This document shows, piece after piece, positions 13,032-20,970 of a DNA stretch of 25,000 nucleotides. Both the position numbers and the translations under genes were made by a program. Under the pieces are notes generated by a model that was not told where the DNA came from, did not search any database, and saw nothing but the letters and a program-made list of their open reading frames with translations. The DNA lies in assembly GCA_903813345.2 (NCBI GenBank), contig CAIIXF020000188.1, positions 1-25,000 on the forward strand. The letters are read 5' to 3'. How positions within the stretch are numbered: the stretch's first letter is position 1; each line of letters begins with the position of its first letter. This DNA is from Owenia fusiformis. Taxonomy: Eukaryota; Annelida; Polychaeta; Sabellida; Oweniidae.

Positions 13032-14103
13032 CACAATGGCTTGTAGCTTGACTATGAAAAGAGAGTTTCAAAATATGCTCGATAATTTTGTGTTTGTTTA
13101 TATTGTAACACTAAAATATGGCTTTCTAATTAAAAAATATGGCTATCTGTAGACCTAAATGCATCACTGAATTGCGAAGCCTCGGGAATATTCCACATTT
13201 GACCCATCAGTGTACGCCATATGATTAAAGGAATAAAACATTGGGTTATTCACTATGTGGCTATTCCTCTATGGAAATTATCGCTCCATCAATGATGATT
13301 GTTTTATTATCCAACAAAAGCATTGTGTTGGAAAGATTACGAATTTTCCACGCTTTTCTGTGTGCAATTGATTATGATTGGATTTATTTCTATAGAATGG
13401 CAATATAAAATACCTTGGCAAATAGGTGCAAAGTGGTATCTAATCATGTTGGAATAATAGCCTAACTTGACAGGTTTCATCCTAATCAAAAGACACCGAG
13501 ACGCCGGCAACAGTCCTAATCGACATCTAAATGCGTAATAACCGGTGAAATATGCGATTGTGGGAGCACATAATTGGGTTGCCCCATCAACGTAGCACCC
13601 AAATCAGGCGGCTCTTTGAACTATGCAGCGAACATTTAGATAAGAATAACCAAGCCATCAGCTATATGTGTAAACTGAGCTTAGCTGAAATGTCAACGTA
13701 GGGTCTTTGAGGCCTTGTGAACAATGTATCCACGCCCCGCCTATGCCATCACGTATATTTGGGTAGTCGAAGCTTAACAGAACACCTTATAACAAAGGTC
13801 AACTCTCTAGTAACAAGATCAAAAGATCCGCTACGGATGTCAATCAAATTTGATCTTGTATTACATTGATTGGCAGGTGAGCCTGTAAGTAGGTATTTAC
13901 ACAAGGGAGGGCTACCTGGTCTATTCTGGACATACTCACTGTAATATTGGATTATCAGATCATATTGGCAAAGCCAGACGGTCCTTTTAATGTTAAGTGC
14001 AAGTTATGTCTGAGATCAATTTTGATTGACTTGATCCAATAATATCTTACCTACACGAATTGTGTAAGGTGTCAAAAGGTGAAGTAAGTAAGATTCAAAA
14101 CTA

Positions 14104-14511
14104 CAGCCCATCTCACTGTTTTATTTCGTCAGTACAGATGTCTCTGGTCAGTAGAACCCCAAAATAAGAAATCAGGAGACCATTGTGCAATAATATATGG
14201 AAAAGTATATTCATATTGTACATGAATGACATTTGAATATTTCAGATTATTTAGTTTTTTGTGCAATAAGCCCATGCCCTCTTTTAATATAAAGAATTTC
14301 AGCCATGTTAATCTTTTTGAAAATACTATGGCAGAGAAGCATCAAAATATAAGAGGCCACATACTTTATTAGCCAAGCTTGAAGCAATCCAAGATATACA
14401 AATGTCATTTATGTACAATAGGAATATATTTTTCCATATATTATTGCACAATGATCTTTTGTTTTCTTATTTTTTGGTTTTACTGACGAAATAAAACAAT
14501 GAAATGGGCTG
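14104..14511. mobile_element. Fold-back MITE with long inverted arms and TA target duplication
   Basis: The left arm at 14104-14235 and the right arm at 14399-14511 are inverted copies around a 163-bp unique loop. The outer 31 bases differ at only two positions (CAGCCCATYTCAYTG and onward), and the inner 48 bases at about three. The left arm carries roughly 19 extra bases bounded by a repeated GTCAGTA. The ends start CAG and are flanked by TA on both sides (14102-14103 and 14512-14513), as expected for a Tc1/mariner-type TA duplication. There is no transposase reading frame, so it is non-autonomous. A transcript across it would form a long hairpin. Confidence 0.8.
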
Positions 14512-14526
14512 TAAGTATTCCAGAGT

Positions 14527-14768
14527 AGGAAAGTGGCTTTGTTGGGGTCTGAGTTTCTTTTCCATTATATACAATTATTCATTCTTTAGTTTTAAAACAG
14601 CATTTCCAGTAGTTTTATTGTATTTTTAAGAGTTATTCATCGAATGCAGGAAAGTGGCTTTGTTGGGGTCTGAGTTTCTTTTCCATTATATACAATTATT
14701 CATTCTTTAGTTTTAAAACAGCATTTCCAGTAGTTTTATTGTATTTTTAAGAGTTATTCATCGAATGC
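14527..14768. repeat. Perfect two-copy 121-bp tandem duplication
   Basis: The unit at 14527-14647 is followed immediately by an identical unit at 14648-14768; I saw no mismatch. It starts AGGAAAGTGGCTTTG and ends TTCATCGAATGC. It begins only 15 bases outside the right end of the fold-back element. Perfect identity in noncoding DNA indicates a recent duplication or an assembly artefact. Confidence 0.95.
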
Positions 14769-15488
14769 ACTAGTCATTGACCCAACATATACATTCTTGA
14801 CACAAAAATACATTTCGTATAGAAATATATAGATGTCGATAGTGCCTAAGCCTATTTTTGATTTAATAGATGGTAGCACTAAACTTGACACCTAAATACA
14901 ACTATTAACTTAGTTTATTCGTTATTGATAGATGGTAGCACCTAGCTTATTTTTATGTTCAAAATTATTTTTAAGATGTCGCCACTTTACGGCGAGAGTT
15001 TATTGATATCTTGTCAGTTGAATTAAAAACGACGTCAACCATCATGTGTGTGAACTTACCGAGATAGTAAATAGTTGGGAAGTTGATTTACGAAATTACT
15101 AGAAATTACGATGGCGTATATTTGACATCATCATATGATTAAACTTAATTGATTGATAAGATGTGATGGAACACATTCAGAGCTTGAGGTCAATTTTATG
15201 GCCCCTTTGTGCTATACTGTGATTAGTTTGTTTATTATTGAATGCTTATCAGTCACAAAGTAAACAAGCCAAAATTAAACAAGTTACAAGCTCCGCAATA
15301 TGAAGGCATTAGTATAAACTCGTCTAAAATAAGTCAGCATTTATTTGAAACTAGATACGAAACTAAAGCTATATCTGAAGTAGTAATGGCCTGAAGATTT
15401 AATAGGAATAAAGTATAGATGGCTCGTGTATCGGTCTCAGAATCATTCCCTTGCAATATTTAAATCAATAACTTTAGAGATCCTGGTA

Positions 15489-15504
15489 CATTGCTGCAGC
15501 AATG
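15489..15504. repeat. Perfect 16-bp palindrome CATTGCTGCAGCAATG
   Basis: The sequence equals its own reverse complement over 16 bases with no spacer. It could be a dimeric protein-binding site or chance; nothing next to it indicates a function. Confidence 0.6.
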
Positions 15505-15866
15505 ATGCCTATCGTATTGCAAATTGAAACTGTGAACACATGCTACACTGAATCCCTGGATATTTACACAATGCCCCCCTCCCAAACACTAAAAAATGCT
15601 TTAGGCCCAAAACATTTTGGGGCCCAACATTTTGTAGGGCCTCAATTAGTGGGCCTTTTGGGGCATTACTTGGCCTTTTTGAGCCTTATATTTTAATTTT
15701 AGACAAAATTGTAATACATCCGGCCTTAAATTGTATGTAATTTTGAATTAATGTATAAAAAAGATCGAGTCGAATACATCAAGTATACATGTTCCCGGGC
15801 CTATGATTTTGTTCATATATGATGACTTATAACCATGTCCGTTGTAGGACACTTTAGCTTGTACAT

Positions 15867-15885
15867 GGCCATTTTGAAAATGGCC
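15867..15885. repeat. 19-bp near-perfect palindrome (GGCCATTTT/AAAATGGCC)
   Basis: Two 9-bp arms, GGCCATTTT and AAAATGGCC, are separated by one base. The palindrome lies inside a stretch (15806-16057) that seems to contain two diverged copies of an older repeat, sharing GATTTTGTTCA, ACTTATAA-CATG and a CCATTTTG end. Confidence 0.5.
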
Positions 15886-16327
15886 GCATTTTTTACGTGT
15901 GTTATTTTACGTTTTTAACCATAATTTGAAAACTTATATCTAAGCGATTTTGTTCACATTTGATATTTGATGCACGGCACACTGTTTTCGATATGTGACT
16001 ACTTATAAGCATGGTTCACTGTTTATTGACAATTTTGCTAGAAAGTGACCATTTTGGAAAGCAATTTGTTTAATACAGTTACCAGCAAAATCGTAGTGAA
16101 GCAATTTTGTAAAGAGGATGGCATTGGCCGTTTAATGGGATTTGCCACTCCTTGGCGTTGTTGTTGTCTAGTGGATATACGATTTTCATATGGAATAAAC
16201 ACTGTAAAACAGATAAAATGATAATTTGATATTCTAAAGTCGAATTTGTTTTGACCTAATATACTCCAATCATTCACAGAACATTGTTAAATCAAATAAG
16301 ATACTGGTACATGTACAATATCAGAAT

Positions 16328-18826
16328 ATGCATTTTCTGAATATAATTCTTAGTGTTCTGATTCTGTTGATTGACGTGGCCGCTCTGGATCCCATTTGCT
16401 GCACACAGGACCAATGGGAGGGGTTACTCTTAGTGGACGATGGTGTGATTATCAGGGATGCCGTTCTGCGTAGAAATATTAATCTACCCGGGGGAGGGAG
16501 GACACGGCCAGAAACAGCTATGGCAGTTAATAATATAACCGCAGTCGTGAGCTATGACTACACTAACAAGAGGACAAAACTAGTTATATCAAAAAGTCCA
16601 CCTATTCCCCGGCCTGGGGAACAGACCGTCACTTACATAAATGATTATGTTAAGGTAAATACACCATAAAAACTAACAATCAAGACATTAATTTGCAATT
16701 CAAGAAGCTAAAAACATTTGAAGGTTACACTTTGGGGGTAAATAGAAAAGAACGTTCTATTGCAAATTCAAAACATTTCAAATAGAAAGCGAATCCTTAA
16801 TCAATGCAATAGGGATCCACAAAGAAGGTTCCCAAAGAGTCGAAATATGGTTTAACATTGTGGTAATGTTTTTTCTTCAGCATGTATCGTACCAGATCGA
16901 TGACATCAATGGCTGTCAAAAGTCACAGATCGACAACATGACGAAACAATGTGTTCCAGGTATGTCATGTTAGTCTAGCTATCAGGCCCGTAACCAGAAT
17001 TTTCCAAGGGGGGTTCACTTTTCCAGAAAATTCTAGGGGAGGGGCTCACTTTGTCAAATTTGGCCCAAAATCACTCAAACAATAGTCAGAATGGTGAAAA
17101 ACTGCATGATTTTGAAAGAAATGTTGACCCCCCCCCCCGGCTACGGGCCTGCTAGCTATAATACATTGCGCTGTGTGATAAGGTGACAAGTTGAGGGGAT
17201 CACCAAGGCATGTAGCAAGACTAGTTATATGTCCTTGAGACAGTTATGTCCAAGCACAAGTGTCAAAAGAGGAACGTCGATTTGCCAGCAAGACTGAAAA
17301 AAGAAAGATGTAAGATCTCAATCAAACATGGGGAAACAACAACCACATTATGCGCACTTTCTAAAAATAATGTGCATTTGAATACTTGTCCGTAGCCAGG
17401 CTTTACCAAGAGGTGAGCTTTTGCCAAGGGGATTACACTTTTCGCTAAAAATCCATGCACAATGTGCTCAAAATCATGGTGAAAAACTGCATGATTTTGA
17501 AATAATTTCTGGGCGGGGGATATCCGGAAAGCCCCCCCCCCCCCTTGGCTAAAGACCTGGAACAGTGCTGTGTTTTGTAATATCTGAGACTAACATAATA
17601 TCATGTTCTTAGGAAATATTAATTGGTCTTGGTGTTTTTGATTTCAGAATGTAGGCGATGCTTTGTTTGAGGGAAGTGCAATACAAGGGGAGAGAGTGTA
17701 GCACTAACAGTGGATAACTATGTAATTTTGCATGTAGGTGATGCCTTATTTGAGGGAAGTGCAACACTAGGGGGAGAGGGTGTGACACTACCAGTGGATA
17801 TCTACTCCTACATCATGCCTGGACTGGGCTTCAAAACAAGAGCAACTGTTTCAAAGTCAGGGCTGTCTGGTAAGTGGGCTGCTGTGATGGTAGCATGTCC
17901 CCACTCCCCACACTCCTAAAATGATACTGTATAGAGGTTATTTAATGGGAGGTTTTTGATACAGGGTATATCTGAGGGAATTACAATATATACCTGAGGG
18001 ACCGTAGGTCTCTGTCAACAGTAGTTTCTCGGTTTACCGTCTCGGCATACAATTTTGCCGGTTGACCTCTGAAGAGGTCAACAATATTGTATATTATTGA
18101 CCGCTCGAATAAATTAAAATCAATATTGAAATATCCAGTTGGAGGAGCTAAATGGCTTAGAAAAACATTTAAGACTAACCGACAATCACTGACCTTCAAG
18201 TTAAGCCGGATTCACAACCTCCTTAAAAAATGTTTTTATTTCCAGAATGTGTTCCTATAGGTATGCAGCTAGTGTTAGGGGGTGCTGAATTAGACAGCGT
18301 GGCGATGATTTGGAACGTTGAAGCTCACAACATAACTGCTGGAATAAAGGATCCTAGTGTTTTTGAAGTTCCTGCAAAATGTAAACATGCCAAGCAGGTA
18401 TTACCGTATTTAATAAGACTTGTACATGTAAATATGATTACTGGACATAGGCCATTTTCGCATTTTATCAAAGCGTTTTAAGGTTTTAAATTGTGATTGT
18501 TTAAATAATGTATTAATGATCTAAATAGATATATTTTAAATAATTCCAGTTCCTATAATAATCATTTATTTTCGAAGTTTTAATGAACTGAAGTCCATTA
18601 ATGTATTACATGTACCTGAGAGGTGAATCTACAAAGAAAGATATATTTTGTTTATAATTTTCATCTTTAATCATAATTACACGAATTGTCAGTTAGTTAT
18701 AAAAATAAAACTACATGAAATTTAATATTGCTGTTATCATTCTTTGTTTATTTCCAGATTTCCAAAGGAATGGTTGGAAATAATCTAAATGGACTGTTGC
18801 AAAAAATACAACGCCTATTAAAATGA
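16328..18826 (+). CDS. EPDR1-like: Ependymin-related secreted protein, five exons
   Basis: Predicted join: 16328-16654, 16881-16959, 17738-17869, 18246-18397 and 18758-18826 (TGA), 252 residues. Donors are GTAAAT, GTATGT, GTAAGT and GTATTA; acceptors are TTCTTCAG, GCATGTAG (weak), TTTCCAG and TTTCCAG; the phases 0, 1, 1, 0 all agree. Residues 1-19 form a hydrophobic signal peptide. ICCTQDQWEG (23-32) and SYDYTNKR (75-82) match the N-terminal part of ependymins. Further cysteines are at 121, 133, 181 (ECVPIG) and 225, the pattern expected for the disulfides. GIKDPSVFEVPAKC (212-225) is the hallmark C-terminal motif of the family. N-glycosylation sequons are at N69, N128 and N208. The last exon ends in a Leu/Lys-rich helix, LLQKIQRLLK. 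Family members are secreted or lysosomal glycoproteins with a hydrophobic ligand-binding fold, abundant and expanded in marine invertebrates; the ligand here is unknown. Exon 3 is the least certain boundary. Confidence 0.88.
16983..17151. mobile_element. hAT-type MITE with 8-bp target-site duplication
   Basis: This 169-bp element starts CAGGCCCGTAACC and ends GGCTACGGGCCTG, giving terminal inverted repeats of about 13 bp with one mismatch. It is flanked by identical 8-bp copies of CTAGCTAT (16975-16982 and 17152-17159), which fits the hAT target pattern nTnnnnAn. It has no coding capacity and includes a C-run at about 17128-17138. It lies in intron 2 of the ependymin-related gene. Confidence 0.88.
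17385..17559. mobile_element. Decayed second copy of the same hAT-type MITE family
   Basis: The left end reads TCCGTAGCCAGG and the right end CCTTGGCTAAAGACCTG, both degenerate versions of the 16983-17151 ends. The two elements share the internal stretch ATGGTGAAAAACTGCATGAT and a C-rich run near the right end. No matching 8-bp flanking duplication is visible, so this is an older copy. Confidence 0.7.
17649..17731 (+). pseudogene. Decayed partial tandem duplicate of exon 3 of the ependymin-related gene
   Basis: Bases 17649-17731 match 17732-17814, the beginning of exon 3, with an offset of 83 bases (for example GATGCTTTGTTTGAGGGAAG against GATGCCTTATTTGAGGGAAG). The upstream copy has lost one base relative to the other within the GGGGGAGAG segment and then reads into TAG, so it cannot encode the exon peptide in the required frame. 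It has its own upstream acceptor-like TTTGATTTCAG but no donor before the second copy begins. Confidence 0.75.
18061..18082. promoter_or_regulatory. 22-bp inverted repeat containing an everted AGGTCA pair (ER6)
   Basis: GTTGACCTCT and AGAGGTCAAC are perfect inverted arms with a two-base loop. They contain TGACCT and AGGTCA half-sites (18063-18068 and 18075-18080) six bases apart and pointing outward, an arrangement that nuclear-receptor dimers can bind. It lies in intron 3 of the ependymin-related gene. Function is inference; it may be only a hairpin. Confidence 0.35.
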
Positions 18827-18909
18827 TTTGAAAGATATTCTTTATGTTAACGTGGGCCATTTCACCATTATGTCCCGTTCTATCTCACCGAAGTATAGAT
18901 ATCATAATA

Positions 18910-19016
18910 CAGGGTATCCATAAAGTCTCTAAAACTACAATACATTGAATCGTAACTGTAAAGGGACCATTTAATACAAAGTCTATAAAGTGTCAAGAGA
19001 CTTTATGGACATCATG
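18910..19016. mobile_element. Short TA-flanked inverted-repeat element (MITE)
   Basis: The left end reads CAGGGTATCCATAAAGTCTCT and the reversed right end CATGATGTCCATAAAGTCTCT, about 21-bp inverted repeats with three differences. The 14-bp core TCCATAAAGTCTCT is perfect in both arms (18917-18930 and 18996-19009). TA flanks both sides (18908-18909 and 19017-19018), as for Tc1/mariner-type insertions. At 107 bp there is no coding capacity. Confidence 0.7.
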
Positions 19017-19086
19017 TATATTGTTATTGACTCCTGGTTCCGACAACTCAGTAAAGAATTTGGAACATAATGGTCATTTTGCGCAG

Positions 19087-19173
19087 TTTTAAAACTCATT
19101 ACCAAAATACATTAGATTATTTGGAGCTTATTGAAACTATGGACGAATTTGCAGACATCCACTCCTTCAAAAT
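19087..19173 (+). pseudogene. Possible coding exon interrupted by the LINE insertion
   Basis: After an acceptor-like TTTTGCGCAG the plus strand is open in one frame, encoding THYQNTLDYLELIE followed by TMDEFADIHSFK. The LINE target duplication covers its last codons. The same sequence resumes after the LINE at 24677 and meets a donor-like AG|GTATGA at 24694-24697. The intact exon would be 89 bases. The peptide looks protein-like but I do not recognise it; chance is quite possible for an open stretch this short. Confidence 0.3.
19157..19173 (+). repeat. Left target-site duplication of the LINE
   Basis: ATCCACTCCTTCAAAAT is identical to 24677-24693. The first A is ambiguous with the poly(A) tail, so the duplication is 16 or 17 bp. 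It defines the 5' end of the LINE at 19174. Confidence 0.93.
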
Positions 19174-19590
19174 TCCATGAGATTCCATGAAGGTTATATG
19201 AATAAGTCATAAAAAGTTTGCTCCTAAAAAGTTGATATTTTCTCCAGTTAAACTTACAGATACATATATTAAAGCAACAACAGTTGATTATAAACATTCA
19301 GGGAACATAAATAGTCAGAAATACAGTGAAAACATTTAGAACTGAAAGAGATATTTGAAGGAGAAAAAACGCATTTTATGTACAGAAGTAAAGGATATTT
19401 ATATAGCAAACAGTCACAGTACCTGATTAGGAGCTACTTAGCAATACAGTGTACACATAAAAAACATTAAGTAGGTCATAGCTGTATAGTGTACAAATAC
19501 CTGTACCAATTAGTGGAAAGGACAACACGGATAAATAAATAAGCAAAAACAGTCACACTGAAATGTAATACAGAATCTTACCTATGAAAG
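19174..19590 (+). promoter_or_regulatory. LINE 5' UTR, presumed internal promoter
   Basis: These 417 bases precede ORF1 and should hold the element's internal promoter, as is usual for full-length LINEs. It is AT-rich, with a short repeat near its start (ATTCCATGAG then ATTCCATGAA at 19172-19191, beginning within the flanking duplication) and two CAGTCACA copies near 19409 and 19550. No long open frame is present. Because 5' truncation is common in LINEs, a slightly longer master copy cannot be excluded. Confidence 0.6.
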
Positions 19591-20958
19591 ATGGATACTG
19601 AAGACATACAAAAAATGTTGGCTGACACTAAACTTTGGATTAAGATGGAATCGAGAGGAATGGATAGACTTACAGAAGTGGAACTAGTAGAAACTATTGT
19701 AAATAATGTAAATAAAAAGATAGGAAAGGAAACAATCAGTGTGAATGATATCCTAGGAGTCCAATTCTTCAAAATGGCGTACATTATATATACTAAAAAC
19801 ATCGCAGCTAAAACATCTATCCTGTCGATAGGGTATGTATCCGTTAAAGGAAAGGAATTTGCAGTAACTGACTATTCACTCACACAACAGGTTCTAGCGC
19901 CAAGAACCAGGGACATTCGTATATCAATACATGGGATACCATTGCATGTGCCAAATAAGGATATTGAACTATGGGTCGATAATTTTGCAGAGCGCTCGAC
20001 GGAGGTAAAATGGCACTCAAAATACAAAGGAGGACCAAAGGAGAAATCCTTTTCTGTGTTAACTGGGCATCGCTACTGTTATGCCAAGAAAATTATAAAA
20101 CCACAACCACGATACACAGTATATACAATGGCAGACCCTTTAAACACCGCAACAAGGGTAGAAGTGAATGTGACTCTGTATCATGATAAGCAGGAAATAA
20201 ACTGTAAGATATGCCGAGGAAATCATCAGGTTCAAGACTGCCCTGAAAAACAGATACAAGTTTGTTTCCTGTGCGGAGACGAAACCCACAAAAAAGAAAA
20301 ATGCCCTAGAAAGAAACAGTATACACAAACCTGTTGGATATGTGGCGAGTCCAACCACAAAAAAGCAGACTGTACTCAAAGAGAAGAAAGAACCGATCAA
20401 AACGACATGGAAGGAACAAGTGTGATGCAACGGTTATTAGATCATGCTCTAGAACCCCAGGGAACGGCAAACTCTCCAGAACTTCTCAAGATGGTGGATA
20501 GCTACCTAAAGATAAACACACCAAACAGAAATACTGAGAATGAAAGCCACAATTGGGCTAATGATAATGAAGATGATCTTACTTGCAATTCGCTTCAAGC
20601 AAGTCCATGGACAACAGAGAACCCCACTTCTACTATACCCATGAAGCAGATTGTTAAACCAACAAGCCCTCTTAAGGCTAGAGAAGAACTCATTGATGCA
20701 AACATAAGTGCAAAACATGATGCATCGTTTAAGCCTCTCGCCCTTACAAGCAAGCAGGCAGAAAACTCAGTCGCTCAAAATACTCCTATAGTTGAGAAAG
20801 AGAGCAGAAAGCAGAATGATGAGGTCTTTGATCAAGATGAGTCTGTAGAAGAGGAAGATGAAACCCCCACAGTGACACCTAAAACAAGAAAGCTGAAAAG
20901 GAAAAAGAGCAGCCCCCTTGCTGTGCTGATGCTGAAAAAGAAGAATAAACAATTATAA
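19591..20958 (+). CDS. LINE ORF1: RNA-binding zinc-knuckle protein
   Basis: The 455-residue ORF1 product should coat the LINE RNA and act as a chaperone in the ribonucleoprotein. Residues about 107-180 (RDIRISIHGIPLHVPNKDIE and onward) resemble an RRM-like fold, as found in several LINE ORF1 proteins. Three zinc knuckles follow: CX2CX3HX4C at 205-217, CX2CX4HX4C at 225-238 and CX2CX4HX4C at 248-261. The C-terminal third is polar and probably disordered, with an acidic run (about 413-425) and a basic tail KTRKLKRKK that could be a nuclear localisation or RNA-binding signal. The ATG at 19591 opens the frame; a nearby ATG at 19584 is in another frame. The knuckle array alone would also fit a retroviral-like Gag, but the downstream ORF2 and poly(A) tail settle the assignment. 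Confidence 0.93.
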   Translation: MDTEDIQKMLADTKLWIKMESRGMDRLTEVELVETIVNNVNKKIGKETISVNDILGVQFFKMAYIIYTKNIAAKTSILSIGYVSVKGKEFAVTDYSLTQQVLAPRTRDIRISIHGIPLHVPNKDIELWVDNFAERSTEVKWHSKYKGGPKEKSFSVLTGHRYCYAKKIIKPQPRYTVYTMADPLNTATRVEVNVTLYHDKQEINCKICRGNHQVQDCPEKQIQVCFLCGDETHKKEKCPRKKQYTQTCWICGESNHKKADCTQREERTDQNDMEGTSVMQRLLDHALEPQGTANSPELLKMVDSYLKINTPNRNTENESHNWANDNEDDLTCNSLQASPWTTENPTSTIPMKQIVKPTSPLKAREELIDANISAKHDASFKPLALTSKQAENSVAQNTPIVEKESRKQNDEVFDQDESVEEEDETPTVTPKTRKLKRKKSSPLAVLMLKKKNKQL

Positions 20959-20970
20959 ACAATCAAATCC

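Larger units (their letters stand above)
11077..14103. other. Upstream flank of the NET gene: presumed 5' UTR, promoter and regulatory DNA
   Basis: No coding exon can be supported here. A minus-strand splice-donor-like GTAAGT lies near 11469-11474 and could end an upstream, possibly noncoding exon of the zinc-finger gene. A CACGTG E-box lies at about 11438, a perfect CRE palindrome at 12188-12195 and a G-rich tract at 12995-13031. Stretches around 13490-13900 are unique and of more balanced composition and could be enhancers, but this is inference. Confidence 0.4.
14769..16327. other. Intergenic region between the tandem duplication and the ependymin-related gene
   Basis: No coding exon or RNA gene is supported. 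The motif ATAGATGGTAGCAC occurs twice, at 14866-14879 and 14928-14941. A low-complexity stretch rich in GGCCC and CATTTTG lies at about 15600-15670. A 16-bp palindrome is at 15489-15504. Stretches at about 15806-15890 and 15951-16057 look like diverged copies of one another and may be an old repeat. No clear TATA box was seen immediately upstream of the start at 16328. Confidence 0.4.
16960..17737 (+). other. Intron 2 of the ependymin-related gene
   Basis: This 778-bp intron is much longer than the other three (226, 376 and 360 bp). The extra length is largely accounted for by two hAT-type MITE copies (16983-17151 and 17385-17559) and the decayed exon copy at its 3' end (17649-17731). Confidence 0.75.
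18827..19173 (+). other. 3' flank of the ependymin-related gene up to the LINE insertion point
   Basis: This should hold the 3' UTR of the ependymin-related gene. No canonical AATAAA is visible before the LINE begins. It contains a TA-flanked fold-back element (18910-19016) and a possible broken exon (19087-19173). Confidence 0.4.

Noticed and set aside
14866-14941. Two copies of ATAGATGGTAGCAC 62 bases apart
   Set aside because: Similarity does not clearly extend beyond the 14-mer, so it is not enough to call an element.
15502-15696. 64-codon plus-strand frame
   Set aside because: Covers the GGCCC/CATTTTG low-complexity stretch and has no features of a gene.
17263-17460. 65-codon minus-strand frame
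   Set aside because: Overlaps the decayed hAT-type element and its flank within an intron.
17648-17737. Upstream CAG acceptor as the start of exon 3
   Set aside because: Joining exon 2 (phase 1) to 17648 gives a stop after a few codons, whereas 17738 keeps the ependymin reading frame; transcripts are needed to confirm.
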